64,000 bases of DNA from Hemileia vastatrix (Eukaryota > Basidiomycota > Pucciniomycetes > Pucciniales > Zaghouaniaceae): NCBI GenBank assembly GCA_030280995.1, contig JASXTE010000009.1:3318501-3382500 (forward strand). Direction: 5' to 3'. The stretch's first letter is position 1, and the number at the start of each line of letters is the position of its first letter. Position numbers and translations under genes: made by a program. Below the pieces are notes generated by a model, which worked only from the letters and a program-made list of their open reading frames with translations, ran no database searches and was not told the DNA's origin. Shown piece after piece: positions 32,457 through 44,879 of this stretch.

Positions 32457-33232
32457 GTTATAGCTAGTATAAAGATAATATCAATTTATAAGGGCTTTAA
32501 AATATATTTGTATGTGATAAAAATTGTGCTATAATGTTTATTTCTGTTGTAGTAAGTAATTGATGTCCAATAACCCATCAAATCCTCCCTTACTTATAAC
32601 AAAAACCACTGGAGTGCACAGACCTTCAATCCAGATGATGTCTCTGCCATCCCTGGCTATTACAGCACTGTGAGTGCTCATAAACTCCCCATGGCTTTCA
32701 CTTCAAGCAGTTTCAGCACCCAGACCTCCAGTAAGGACCCTTCATCACAATAAATGATATCATAAACCCATACCATAAATAGACAAAACAGATAAAAGCA
32801 GATACCATAAAGAAAAAGGTAAAATAACTCATCCAAAGCATATTGAATGAAACCCAAAGCATATAAAGGAACTAAATCAACTTTCCAGGCCCCCAATAAC
32901 ATTCTCAAGAATCCATATTAACCCAGTAATCATATCCCAACCCATAAATATGTGAAAATGCATCAAAAGAAGCAGATTAGGTTGTCCAAACTGGATATAT
33001 GCGCCTGAAAAGTGTGTATATTTTTGTTTGAACATTATGAGTCCACTAAAAACATCTAAATGACCTAAAATAAGCAGAAAAAAAATGTTATAGGCTATTT
33101 AGAGGTTAAAACCCGCTTATAGACCTATATATACATAATAAAACTACATATTTCACTGAATATGAGGTTTATGTATACATATAAGCTAATGTATGTCTAT
33201 AATTACTTAATATGACTTAAGATTAGTATATC

Positions 33233-33431
33233 AGGGGGTATCAAAGTTAGAAATTTGTAATTATTTAAAAGGTATTTCAAAGCAAAAAAAGAAAGCCACA
33301 AGCATGACATTAATTCTCAGTAAAAAATTTTTTTGGGGGCACAGGATGGCATACCTTAAAAATAATCATGGTTGATTTGGTGGAAAAAAGAGATATTTTG
33401 AAATATAAGATTTATAACTTTGATAACCCCT
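33233..33431. mobile_element. 199-bp Harbinger-type MITE in LTR-C
   Basis: Ends AGGGGGTATCAAAGTTAG on the left and ATAACTTTGATAACCCCT on the right, so the termini are inverted repeats related to those of Hbg1. The uninterrupted LTR-C in Gypsy-C reads AGTATATTATGACTCC at this place. Here it reads AGTATATC, insert, ATTATGACTCC, giving a 3-bp duplication ATT with one mutation. It has no coding capacity and is probably a deletion derivative mobilised by an Hbg1-like transposase. Confidence 0.85.
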
Positions 33432-33649
33432 ATTATGACTCCATTAACACCTTAATAAATAATATAGGGCTATGGATAAGCTATAAAACTGATATAAGTC
33501 ATATAATAGTGTAATAATTATATATATAAGCATAATAACAATATATATAAGTATTATAACCTTAATTTTAACTTATAATCTTAATGAAATTAAGGTTATC
33601 TTATTTTAAGCATAAGAAATACTCAGTCCTGTGTATACCTAGGCTGACA

Positions 33650-36600
33650 CTCCCTCACCCAAAAAAAATAAAAAAAACGTTAAGACGTTTTAATTAAAAT
33701 GTAAGGAGTGAATAGAAAAATAATTTTTAAATTTAATGTTATACATATACTGAATTACTACAGTAATATTTGAATTTAAATTTTTTCAAGAGATTTTTAA
33801 GATAAGAGATTTCATTTTCTGGAATCCACTGGTCATATTCACTTGATTTATTTTTAAACCTTAATAGATACAAAACTCCCTTTTCTTTAGTAAGGTGTCT
33901 CTTTTTAAGTATTTTTTCAATTTCTAATTTTTCAACTATTTCTTTGGGTTGTTGTTTATGCCTTCCTGATCTTCTTGGAAATAGAGCAGTATCATTATAA
34001 TGGTATGTTTTTATAAGAGAAATAGGAAATACTGGATGTTTTCCATCATATGGCGCATATAATATAACTTCAACAGCATTGTTACCAACCATCTTTTTTA
34101 CTACAAATGATGCAATGAATGAATCCTTCAATTTTAATATCACCAATTAAATTTAAATGCAGTGTAGTAATAAGAAATCCTTCACCCTCTTTTAACTTTT
34201 GCTCTTTCTGGGCTTTATCCCATCTTTCTTCTCATACTCAAATGCATTATTTATACATTTGTAAGCATGTTTTCTGCATTTGAAGAAAAGATTTTGTACC
34301 TGGATGTATATCCAATATTAGTAATTTATTTAGAGTTTTAACAGGGGTATTAGGTACATAGCCCAACCGTAACTCAAATGGCTGTTTGCAAGTGACATAC
34401 TGTATTGTACTATTATATAAAAATTCTAAACCTGGGATAAGAGTTAACAAATCATGAGTGAATTTGTCATTGTCTTTAAATTCAAGACTGAAATCACAAT
34501 ATCTTCTTATCATATCTTCTAAATTTTGTATCATTCATTCTTCCAGACCACCAGTTTGTAGATGTTTTGCTGTAGAAAGTTTTAATTTACAATCTGAAAC
34601 ATCCATAAGTGACATCCAGAACTCAGAAGTAAATGTTGGATCTCTTTCTAAAACTATTTTTTTGGGGAATCCTGCTATGTTTAACATTTGTGTCCACCGT
34701 AAAAAGCTAATTCCTTTGCAGAATCCTCTTTGTGGGTAGGAATAAATTTACACATTTTTGTAAATCTATCTACAATTTCCCAGAAGAAGTTAAAACTCTT
34801 GTTCCCTGCTATTGGAAAACCTGTTACAAATTTCATGTTACCTATTTTATGTAGAGTTTTTGGTTGCTCAATTTTTTGTAACAAACCAGCTCTTCTCCTT
34901 TCAATCTTTTAGATTTTTGACAAAAATCAAATGTTTCAACATATTTTTGAACATCATCAGACATACTAATCCACCAAGCTGTATTTTTTACCCTGGTTAA
35001 TGTTTTATGGAAGTCAAAATGACCTGCTAATATATCATCATGAAATATACATAACATTAACTCCTTCATTGAAGGTGGAATTACTATTACATTACTTAAC
35101 TCTTTCCAATAATATATAAAATATTATTCAATGGAAAATTTACCTTTCTCTAATTTTTCTCTATATTTCAGTGGCAATATTTTTATAAAAACACTCATTG
35201 AAGCATTAGATGGAACATTCAATATTGTAGTAAGTTTAATCAAGTCAGGATCTGAAGCACAATTATAAAGAATTGATTGAATAAATTCATCCTCAAAATC
35301 TACAATATAAATGTCATAAATGTTAATAATCTCTGTTTCAGGAACATAAGCTGGATTATCATTATTATTAGGTAGAGGTACTCTAGATAACAGATCTAAA
35401 TTATAGTGTAAGGTTCCTTCTCTATGTGTAATATTCATCCATCCTCTGTACTCTTTTACAGCTAATTGCCATGTAAACATATGCCTATTAGGAGTTTTTA
35501 TGTTTAAGAGTGACTTAACTGCACTAAAGTCAGTTATCAACTCAATTTTTTTGTCTTCAAAGTAATTATGTAGCTTAATAAGAGCCCATACTACTTCCAA
35601 ACACTCAAGTTGAGTAGCACCATATTTCAATTCACTACTTCTTAGAGTACCTGAAATATATCAAATGACTACTTCTGACATTCATCCTTCAATAAGTTGT
35701 TTTTAATGCAAAGCAGCACCCAGACCAATAAAACTTGAATCAGTATACAAGACAAATGGAAATTGGAAATCTGGTAATCACAAGATGGGAGCTTTCATTA
35801 AACATTCTTTCAACTTATCAAAAGCATTTTGTCTTACATTTTTCCAAATGAAAGCTTCTGATTTCTTTATCTGTGTGGTCAATGGTGCAGAAATTAATTG
35901 TTAGTTCTTTATATAGTGTCTATAATAACCACACATACCAAGAAAAGATTGTACATCCTTTACATTTTGGGGAATTCCAATATTCTTGATTGCAACCACC
36001 TTATTGCAGTCAAAACATATTTGTAAGCCAGATGCAATATGACCTAGCACTTTTAAAGACTCAAACCAAAATTTACATTTTTTCAATGCAAGGGTCATTT
36101 TTCTTTCATCCATTATATAAAATATCTCCTTCAAATAGATTATGTGCTCATCATATGTCTTAGAGAGCATTATGATGTCATCAATGTATACCATTAACCA
36201 TCCCTCAATTATTTCATTATGGAATTTTATATCCATTAACTTTTGAAAAAATGAAGGAGCATTTTTTGGTCCAAATGGCATCCTAACCTATTCATAAATT
36301 CCCATATGTTTTGTTATTAAGAAAAATTTCTGTGAGTTCTTTTCAACAGGAATTTTATGGAAGCCTATATTTCCATCTAGGAAACTTATGTACCTAGCAC
36401 CTTTAAGGTTAGATATTAGATAGGCAATCCTTGGCAAAGGTTAAATTTCATTCACTGTAAATGTATTTAGTGCTTTATTATCACCACACAGTCTTGCTTT
36501 ATCTTGTTAATAAGAATTTAGCACTGGTGAAGTCACACAATATTTTGGTGTAGCTTCAACCTTAATAATGTTTTTCTTTAACAACATTTCAATATTATCC

Positions 36601-36722
36601 TATATGTTTTTCCTCTTCATTGGGGAAGCAGGGTATGGTTTCTATTTAAGACTAGCTTTAATATTATTCATTTCACAGGTTAAACTAATCTTCATTTTAT
36701 GATATTTTACAAGGCCAAGTTC
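33650..36722 (-). pseudogene. Gypsy-D pol remnant (RT, RNase H, integrase, chromodomain)
   Basis: Minus-strand pol collinear with Gypsy-C, broken into many frames. Pieces in protein order are: RT from LCGDYRALN-like sequence near 36480, VYIDDIIML at about 36190 and MPFGPKNAPSFFQKLMD; RNase H (35630-35124) with NIKTPNRHMFTWQLAV; integrase zinc module (35069-34842) with CQKSKRLKG; core fragments (34884-34247); chromodomain (34146-33739) with EIEKILKKRHLTKEK. The catalytic region TGGLEERMIQ is interrupted by a stop. After the chromodomain it reads on about 20 residues past WIPEN, showing the ancestral C-terminus. gag, protease and the 5' LTR are absent. The remnant ends abruptly at 36722. Confidence 0.85.
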
Positions 36723-37789
36723 ATTGGTCCCACTGTTGAGAAAGAAGATTTTTCTGAAGATGAAGATATTTCTGTCACTGATGAAGAATTCCTGGATTTT
36801 GGGGAATATTTTATGCTGGTTGATTTGGAGGTTTTTTCAGAGGATTATTTTTCTCAGGTATTGTCTTCTGAAGCAGAGACACTTTGCAATGAAGAAGTGG
36901 ATAAGTGTGGTGGATCTGGTATATGATTGGAACATTTGTTTCAATCTCAGGAAGAGATTTTAAAGGTGGATATTTTGTATCCTGCACTAATGTAAAGTGC
37001 AGAGTGTTTGAATTATGGGGTGAATGACGTAAATTCAACTATATTTTAGAAAAAGGTGTGTTATTCTTTTTCTCCTTTGGCAGGACAAATTCTGGAGGAT
37101 GATTTTTGTGGAATTAGGAATCGGTGGAAATTCCCTTGGGGCACATTTATGGATTTCAAAAAGGGGATATCCAGAATTTAAATCATTAAAAATGAGTATT
37201 AAACTACCTTAAAAAATTTGCTGTTTTTTTATCTTTAATTTGATTCCTTTTGGATTCTTTTACTTCCTTTAAGAATTTTATGGAGACCCCCAATTTTGTG
37301 GGTATTTAAGGCTGATTGCTCTAAAATTTAGATCTCTCCTCAAAATGAGATCTCAGTTTGTAATAGGTCAGCTCACTTGGAGATAATTCAAGTGGATTAT
37401 CAAATTTTTTCAGTTGATATTTCTTTGGTTTTCAATTATGTGTTAGATTTTTCTATATCATTGTTCTCTTTATCAAGTTTTTCTATAAATTTTAAAGAAA
37501 GTTCAAGAGAAAAGATGGGATGCATAGTGTTGGATAAAAATTAAAAGGTAAATTTAATTGAAATGATGAATAGTAGTGATGTAAATTCTGGGGGTATATT
37601 TTATAGCCTCCAGAAAGAGGATAAACTGCAATTAACTCATCAAAATCAACAAAAATATCTTAGTATAATAAATTCACAAAAAAGTAATATTTGTGATAAT
37701 TCTATTTCTGTCCTCTAGCAAGAGCTTTATCTGCCAACTTTATTTACTGGGAATTTCATTGTGGAAGATATGGATATGGTGATGAAAAA

Positions 37790-38014
37790 ATGGATGTAAA
37801 ATTAGATGAAAGTAAAGGGGATAACAACTCTAAAAATAATAATAATTATTATGTTTCAACTTATTTTGTTTCTGATTCTGATGATAAAGAGAGTTCTGAT
37901 AATTATTTAAGTGATAGTGGATCATTAAGAGATCTTATTCCTCAAGTCAAAGTGGATGTTGATGGAGCAAAATACAAAAAAGGTCAGAACAATAAAAAAA
38001 CCACCACCAGCTGA
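37790..38014 (+). pseudogene. Gypsy-E acidic linker upstream of RT
   Basis: A 74-residue open stretch, Asn/Asp/Ser-rich, ending LIPQVKVDVDGAKYKKGQNNKK. The end matches LRIPQVDGRAAKYKKVAQK of Gypsy-F (about 59910-59960), fixing the register between the two copies. It is the linker between the protease-side domains and the RT. Confidence 0.6.
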
Positions 38015-38049
38015 ATTATACACAACTTTATAGATGTAAGTTTTATTAA

Positions 38050-39063
38050 GTGATCCATATGACTTTCCTTAGTAAAGAATATTCCTTAATTTTTGAAACA
38101 TCAAGAATCACTTTTGAGAGACTGGGTATTGTCAATTTTGGACATGAAGATTCGTTGTTGGGTGAAGAGAAGAAGTTGTTGAATGTGATGGTAAAAAGGG
38201 AAAAGGACATCAATTTTTTGGAAGAGGAGACATGTGTGTTGAAGAATTCTTATGGGGAGCCTTAGAAAATTCCTGTAGTGTGTCATGAACCATGGCAGAA
38301 AAAGCCATTTTGTATTCCTGCAGCTTTGACAGTTGATTATATTGAAGTTATTAGAGACAAAATTTGAGCTGGACTATATAAAAAGTTATCATAAACTTAT
38401 ACAAGTCCATTATACTGCATAAAAAAATCTAATTAAAAGCTCAGGGTATTTCATGATCTTAGGTAATTAAAAAGGGTTACAATAAAAGATGCTGGTATAC
38501 CACCTAGTGCAGAGGAGTTTGTGGAAGGATTTTCTGGGAGAGTGTGTTATGTATTAGGTGATATTATGGGAGTATATTATGAGAGCTAATTACATCGTGA
38601 CTCTAGGCCTCTAACTAATTTTTAAACTTCACTTGGACAATTACAATTAACAAGATTACTTCAAGGTGCATCAAATTTGGTTGCAGTTTAGCAGGATCAG
38701 AAGACATGTATTCTTCCAGATAAAATTTCACAATATGCTGGTATATTTATTGATGATTGTGGAATTAAAGGTCTTTAAACAGATTAAAGTAAGGAAGTGT
38801 TGGAGAAGAATCCAGGGATACAAAAATTCATCTGGGAATATGCTGTTCTGGAAGGGATTATGTTTAGGATTGAAGAGGCTGGTTTAACTATTTCTGGTTC
38901 AAAGTTTTATTTTTGTGTACAAGCTTTTGAGATTATTGGTCATGTGTTGTGTATAGAAGGTAGGATTAAGCCAAAGAATAAAGTTAAAAAAATTCAGTCC
39001 TGGACAAGATGGACAAATACTACTGAAGTCAGACAATTTTTATGGGTATGTGTTCACATTTGA
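38050..39063 (+). pseudogene. Gypsy-E reverse transcriptase
   Basis: Broken plus-strand RT. Visible motifs are KNSYGEP, KLRVFHDLR, AGIPPSAEEFVEGFSGR, then the catalytic box AGIFIDDCGIKG (FIDD in place of YxDD), NPGIQKFIWEYAV and FRIEEAGLTISGSKF. The same motif order occurs in Gypsy-F, and the GIPPSAEEFVE and IFIDD signature is typical of a gypsy lineage common in basidiomycetes (established knowledge). At least eight in-frame stops are present. Confidence 0.8.
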
Positions 39064-39789
39064 ATGTTTATCGAGGACTTCTATTCATTAGCAGCTCCAT
39101 TGAGAATTTTAACTTGGAAGGATGCAGATTGGGGGTGGGATGATGCATTTGAAGAAGAATTTGTGAAGTTGAAGAAGGTAGTTGGGGAGGATATTGTTCT
39201 CCATAAATTATATTATAATAAAGGAGCAGGTAGCATTTATTTAGCTGTTGTTTCAAGTCAAATTGCTGCTGGGGGAGTCTTTTCCCAGATGGATAAATCT
39301 GCTAATATTAGACCAGTCAGGTATGAATCTCTTCATTTTTCTAAGGTGTAATCAAGATATTCTTTACTGAAAATGGAATTATGTGGTGTGGAAAAAATTC
39401 TGAAGAAACTTCAAAATGTTTTATGGTGTCAGAAATTTGAACTTCAAGTGGATGCTAAATCTTTAATAAAAATGATCAATTCCCCAATTTTACCTAATGC
39501 TCCCAAGACTAGGTGGACAGCTTTTATTCAACATTTCTCTTTTGATTTAGTTCATAAGCCTGGGAAAACTTTCACTATGCCAAATGGATTTTCAAGAAGA
39601 CCTCCCACTGAAGAAGATTCTGATTCAGAAGAATTTGATGAATATATACCTGTTATCAAGGCCAGCACAAAAGGTGCTAAATATTTTCCTTACCTCTACC
39701 ATGAGGTTAAACTTTCTGGTTGTATAAATGCAAAAAATGATGAAATTATTCTAAATGATGTGTTTTGGGAAGATGGCAAAAAAAATTAG
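39064..39789 (+). pseudogene. Gypsy-E RNase H and linker
   Basis: Contains LTWKDADWGWDDAFEEEF, where the RT connection ends, SIYLAVVSSQIAAGGVFSQ (the usual RNase H Asp is replaced), ELCGVEKILKKLQ and FELQVDAKSLIKMIN. The linker FIQHFSFDLVHKPGKTF plus GFSRRPPTEEDSDSEEFDEY follows, shared with Gypsy-F. It is one of the better-preserved parts of the relic: 138 residues are open at 39373-39789. Confidence 0.75.
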
Positions 39790-40379
39790 AAAAAAGTTCA
39801 ATAATAAATGATTGGATTAGGGATTTTGATGGTGTAGATATATTCAGTAAAAAAGAGGTTGGAGAAGAAATGGTTCATCCTGATCAGGATGGTGTAATTG
39901 TGTGGGATTTTAGAAAACTTGTGAATGGTGTATATGTTGTATTAATAGATAATTTGGTTGAAGAGAGGTTGGGTGAATGTGAAAATTTGGTTACAATGTG
40001 GATGAAAGAAGAAGAAGGAGATTCTTAAAGGGTTGTTTAAGAGGTAAAAGAAAATTTAGCTAAAAAGAGGTTGGAAGCTTCATTGGTGGAAAATTAAAAA
40101 TTTTATAAGATAATTATGCTTATTAAAAGTCAAAAACTATTGGCTCATTCATTTGAAGGTTATTTTGGTGATAGGGAAATTCCTGTTGATGTGGTATTGA
40201 TAGAATTTCAAGATGAAGTGGGGGGCAGACAGAATTTTAATTGAAGATTGTTAAATATTTTTTAAATCTAGAAAAGCCAAAAAATTGTGATGATGATGAT
40301 TGGGTAGCTATCATAAGAAAATCAACAGTATCTATTTATCTGGTATGAGGCTGATGAAAAGGAGGTACCCAAAAACTCA

Positions 40380-41490
40380 AGTTGTTATTACTCACAGAAA
40401 AGGGCAAGAGCTGGTTATGAAATCAGTGCTTGAAGATCTTGGGCATAGTGGAGTTGGAGAACCATATATATGAATTTCAAATGAAATTTTTTGGATTGGC
40501 ATGAATTTGGCTGTTAAACAGTGTGTTTAGTCGTGTGAAGAATGTCAAAGAAGAAGCTATTTATGGCCCTAAAAACCTGGACATGCAACCAGTGAAAACA
40601 CTCCTTTTGGTAGGGTTAGTTTGGATGCTGCTCATATTAAAGAGGGAAAAAAATGTTTAATTGTTGCCATAGATAATGAATTGAAATGGTTAGAGGCACT
40701 GTCTCTTTTTAATTTGAATGCCAAATATGTGGCAGATATTTTAATGAAAGATTGGGTACATAGGTATGGATTGATGAAGTGGGTGAAAGATGATGGAAGT
40801 CCTGAACTTGGGGATGAGATTAGGGTAGCTATATCAAACATTGGATAAAAGATTAGGGTAGCAATCCCATATTATCCTGAAATTGAAGGAATAGTAGAAA
40901 GACAGAATCAAACTATTAAGAATGCTTTTCTTAAAATGTGCTAGACAAGTGCTGAAAAGTGGGGGCACTATTTGCCATTGGTTTTATTTTATGAAAGAAT
41001 CACTGCTAAAAAGACAACTGGTCATTGACCTTAAAAACTTGTTTTTGGTCAAAGAGAAGTTTTACAAGTTGATTTAGAGGCTTAATAATATCTTGTAGTA
41101 GATTTTGATACCATCAAAACTACTGAATATTTATCATGTACAAAAATGATACAGCTAGAGAAGAAAGATGAAACTTTAGAAAAGGCATATTCTAGGATGA
41201 CCAAGATCCTAATTCAGTTAGTCAGATATTGGGATAAGTGTTTGGCTCATAGAATAAGAAAACCTTTGAAATCAGGATATATGGTTTTGGTATATAATAG
41301 AAATTTTTAAAGTCAATGGGGGAAGATATTTTCAGATAGGTTAAATGGACCATATAAAGTCAGAGAACAGGTATCTAGAAGTTAATATATTTTAGAAGAG
41401 TTGAATGGGGTAGTCTTAAAGAAAAGGGTAGCAGAAAATCAAGTCAAGTGTTTCTATCCTAGGGGCACCAGGAGTGCCAAAGCATAACTC
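40380..41490 (+). pseudogene. Gypsy-E integrase
   Basis: Plus-strand integrase relic. The zinc module is VLEDLGHSGVGEPY with CEECQRRSY. The core has LDAAHIKEGKKCLIVAIDN (first Asp), VKDDGSPELGDE (second Asp) and PEIEGIVERQNQ (catalytic Glu). The C-terminal part matches Gypsy-F (VRYWDKCLAHRIRKPLKSGY, GPYKVREQV). No chromodomain follows. Stops near 40845, 40942 and others inactivate it. Confidence 0.8.
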
Positions 41491-43760
41491 CAAAATGAGA
41501 AGAAACTACCTTCTAATTGATTGCTAAATTTCATGTCAAATTTTTATGGTGAAGTTTGTGTCAGAATGTAATTATTTTGGTAGAAGTTTTCACAGGTGAA
41601 CCTTCTAAATTTAATATTGGCAAGTTTTGGATTAATTGATGTGATTACTGCTCTATACACAATTACCCCGCAATGTTTTTTATCAAATTTTCCCAGTTTC
41701 TAGTTGAATAATAGCTTTGTTTTGGTCATATAGGTATCCCTCTAGGACTATAAAATTTATCAATATGATTTCAGCTGATAACACTCATTTGGATGCAGGA
41801 TTCAAAAATATACATATATATTTATATGATTTTAAATTTTTGATATTTAATTTTTGAATTTTTTTTTTGAATTTTATGTTGTTTCAATTTAAAATTTTAT
41901 TAAAAATAATTGGTTCAGGGATAATTCTCACTGGTTGTCTTCAATCAATTTTATAAATTGAAGGGAGCCAACCAAGTGATCAATTCTCTATTCTATTAAT
42001 TTATGTCTTTAAAATTATTAAAAATCTATTTATGTTTTAAATTTAATTATCAATTTATTTCTTGTGTATCCCACATCAAGGTGCACTTGAATGTGGGTAT
42101 GATGGCAGTGGTTAGACTCATCAAAGGGCTGGGGGGCATCTTTATTTTTTTTATTTTAATTTTCAAACTTTAGGACTTCTTTTAAAATTTTATTTTATTT
42201 TCAAATTTTAATTCTATATCTTTTTTTTCAAATTTAAAAAAAGAATTAATTTAAATTATTATTACTAAAATTTTATAATTTATAATTTAAAAATTAAAAG
42301 TTTTCTTTTTATTATTATTTTACTTTCATTTATTTTATTTTTAGACAGAAAATAGGGTTTATCAATGTTTTAAGATTTATGGCTTATATGTCAAGATATA
42401 TTTAGTCCTCAAATACATTAAGCTGGCTGTTTTTCAAGATTAGTTCAACATTTTTGTTTACTATTGGATCTGCCAGTAGTCCAAGATATTAAACTGGCTG
42501 GTTTTCAAGATTTCATCAAGATTTTTGTCTTTGGCCTTTTAGGATCTGCTAGTCCTTCCAGACTTAAAACTAAATATTAAAGAAGAAATTTCAAGAATTA
42601 GTGGTAAATTGGAATGGTTCCACTGTGAAATTAAACCAGAACATTCTAAATCTGGTCCACCATGGCCATAACCTGGTAATTCATTCATTGTTTGTAAAAT
42701 TCAAGTAGGGATTTACAAAAGGTTTAGTCCACCAAGACTATAAACTTTTAATTTATTAAATTCTTGGTCCTTCAAGAATTTAAACTTGAAAGTTAATCTG
42801 TTTGAACTTTCAATTCAATATTTTTAATATATCACTGGTTCATCAGTACTAAAACTGAAAAATCACTCCTTAAGAAAAGTCAATCATTGATGGATAGGGT
42901 GCAGCTGAACTTTAGGAAATGAAGTTGTTCTAAAATGCAGACAAATTTGATTATGGTTAAATAAAAGTAGAGAGTTTAAAAGGCTATTGTATAAGAATTT
43001 TAAGGTTGATATGGTTTTCTCTGCACTATGGAGAAAGTAGAGTTGTTGGATAAAACAGGTGAAGAGATTGAATGCACTCAAAGACTGGAATTAAAGTGCT
43101 AAGAATGTTTGAATAAATATGAAAGTCTATGCCAGCTTTAAGGTGGTTCAAAGGGTTGGAAAATTTTTTGAATGTTGTGATGCTCAATCTTTTGAAGTTA
43201 GATTAGGTTTTTGGAATTGTAGTGTGCCACATGTTAGGCTATATTGGAGGAAGCTTGGAGGACCTTATGGTTGGAATTGAATCATGTTATTCAGATAAGT
43301 AGGTGTAGAGCCTACTCTCTTATGCTGAGCCAGAAAAAGACTGGTAGAGGGGATTTTGAAACATTTCAAACCTTGCTCTCAGTAGTGGAATCATCCCAAG
43401 GCAAATATATTATATTTCATTTTATATCAATAAAAGTCAGAAAGAAATCAGAATCAACCAGATAACATATTTAACAGCACTAAAAATCAAATTTTTAAAG
43501 AAGAGAGAACAATCAAAAAAATAATCTCTTTGAAATCTTTCTACATCAACAATCTTCTCTTCATAATGTCTTCATTATAATTGGCTGAAGTTTCTTGAAA
43601 ATAAGTTAAAAATTTTCTCATCATATCATCACATTAATCTAAAAAGAGATATCTATGAAATTTTGAATAATGATTAATATAATCAATTTGCAGCTGGGGA
43701 AAATCATCAGTATTGGTGATTTCAATAGCTTAAAGTAAAAGAGAAGGAATAATCATTATA
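41491..43760. other. Gypsy-E 3' region and decayed AT-rich DNA
   Basis: The part to about 42100 matches the 3' untranslated region of Gypsy-F (AATTACCCCGCAATGT against GTTACCCCATAATGT; AAGGGAGCCAACCAAGTGAT against GGAGGGAGCCCACCCAGTGAT). Beyond this are a hairpin CCCACATCAAG...CTTGAATGTGGG (42070-42098) and a two-copy direct repeat at 42420-42560. No LTR and no convincing gene was found. An open stretch near 43244-43465 shows no domain. Confidence 0.5.
42420..42560 (+). repeat. Two-copy direct repeat, period about 70 bp
   Basis: AAGCTGGCTGTTTTTCAAGAT near 42420 recurs as AAACTGGCTGGTTTTCAAGAT near 42491. Both are followed by TTTTTGTTTACTATTGGATC / TTTTTGTCTTTGGCC-like sequence and GGATCTGCYAGT. 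Seen directly; function unknown. Confidence 0.65.
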
Positions 43761-43782
43761 GGGGTTAGATGGAGATGAAATA

Positions 43783-44362
43783 ATGGAAAAACCTTTAGAG
43801 CCAGAAAATAAAGTTTTGGCAAAACTGAAAAGAGAAAATGGCATAATGGGATTAAAATATTTTAAAAAGTGTGCAAGCTCAGGATCAGGATTAGAATATT
43901 TGGAGTATGAAGTTTTTTATGACTATTGTCACCCAACAAAATCCAGTTCTAATCTTAGGAAATAATTGACTATTGACAATTCAGTCAGTTAATCTCTAAC
44001 TCTGTCTGAATGTAGTGAAAGCTCATAAAAAATCAATACTCTTCCAAAAAATAAAATTTCACAAGATTCTGTTCAACAAGATGCAAATAAAAAATGATGA
44101 TAAAAATGGTGCCAATCAAAAACATGTCAGTCAACAAGATTCTGGTTAAAAAGAAGAGTCTAAATTGGTATTTGAAGATCTTCTAAATAAAGATATGGAA
44201 TTGGCTTTTCTAGATCCCCCAAATATTAATCAAAAGAATTGTTCATTCAGTCTTTCAGGTGTTTTAGGTAATGGAAAAAGAAATATTAACAAGGTGATTT
44301 TACTGGACAATAAAACATTGGAATTAAGAAAGAGAATTTCTCCAAATGTCAAAAATCTCTAA
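43783..44362 (+). pseudogene. Degenerate coding-like tract of unknown origin
   Basis: Plus-strand open pieces in related frames: a Lys/Glu-rich start (EKPLEPENKVLAKLKREN), a Gln/Asp/Asn-rich middle with repeated QQDS, and an end with FEDLLNKDMELAFLDPP and NKVILLDNKTLELRKR. Codon phasing looks protein-like over about 580 bp, with several stops. I recognise no family. It may be a gag-side remnant of the E/F lineage or a dead host gene. Confidence 0.3.
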
Positions 44363-44879
44363 GTGACTTTTTTCTTAGGCTTAAAAAGTCCAAAAAGTTT
44401 TGATGTTGCAACAACATGCAATCAATCACTTGTACATGAATGAAAGTCCAATATGTCCTCCATTTAGGCTTCAACATAATCCAACAGTATTACTCAGACA
44501 ATCAGCACATAATATGATTAATCTAAGTGAAAAAAGCCTACTGCTACATTTTCCACATTAAATATGATCCAAGCTCTTGAATCACATCACCCCTCTCTAT
44601 CATCCCACCTTTAAAATTTAATTTTACTTTTGGATGGATCAGTCTTTCCAGTAGCAGCAGCCTTGACATCCCAATTAATTTCTTAATTAAATTTTTCACA
44701 TTTAAGTGGCTCTCTATTATTTCTTTTTCTTTACCTAAGAAATAAAAATAAGTTTGAAAAGAACATATGAAGTTGATACTTTAATGGTTATATATATATA
44801 TATAGTTATGAATGGAAATAGATGATGAGGACATTATAAATGAAAAAATGAAAGATTTTTGAATGAAAATGATTACTAC
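44363..44879. other. AT-rich spacer with a short TA microsatellite
   Basis: No gene seen. A (TA)8-like run lies near 44790-44805. Confidence 0.4.

Larger units (their letters stand above)
22716..33649 (-). mobile_element. LTR-C, 3' LTR of Gypsy-D, with nested insertions
   Basis: Begins near 22716 with a variant of the LTR-C start (TTCAGTATATGCTAGTAT, where Gypsy-C has TCAGTATAGTCTAGTAT). It is interrupted at 22905, resumes at 32457 (GTTATAGCTAGTATAAAG) and ends GGCTGACA at 33649. Subtracting the LTR-A-like insertion with its 5-bp duplication (9556 bp) and the MITE with its 3-bp duplication (202 bp) leaves 1176 bp. The intact LTRs of Gypsy-C are 1177 bp. The match confirms both the order and the limits of the nested pieces. 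Confidence 0.88.
36723..42100 (+). mobile_element. Gypsy-E, 5'-truncated plus-strand relic of the F family
   Basis: From 37350 onward this aligns with Gypsy-F from 59140 onward (shared GTAGGTCAGCTC-like, CTTGGAGAT and AAGTGGATT phrases), then runs through RT, RNase H, integrase and a long 3' region. LTR, gag and most of the protease region are missing, and no 3' LTR was found. Stops are frequent. The 36723-37350 part encodes an acidic stretch (EDFSEDEDISVTDEEFLDFGE) that I could not align with F. The left edge is a sharp junction with Gypsy-D. Confidence 0.8.

Noticed and set aside
32678..32908. Minus-strand 76-residue hydrophobic ORF
   Set aside because: It lies inside LTR-C and matches the LTR open frames at 46974-47378 and 54642-55046. 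Its rich Trp/Tyr/Phe content reflects LTR base composition, so it is not treated as a gene.
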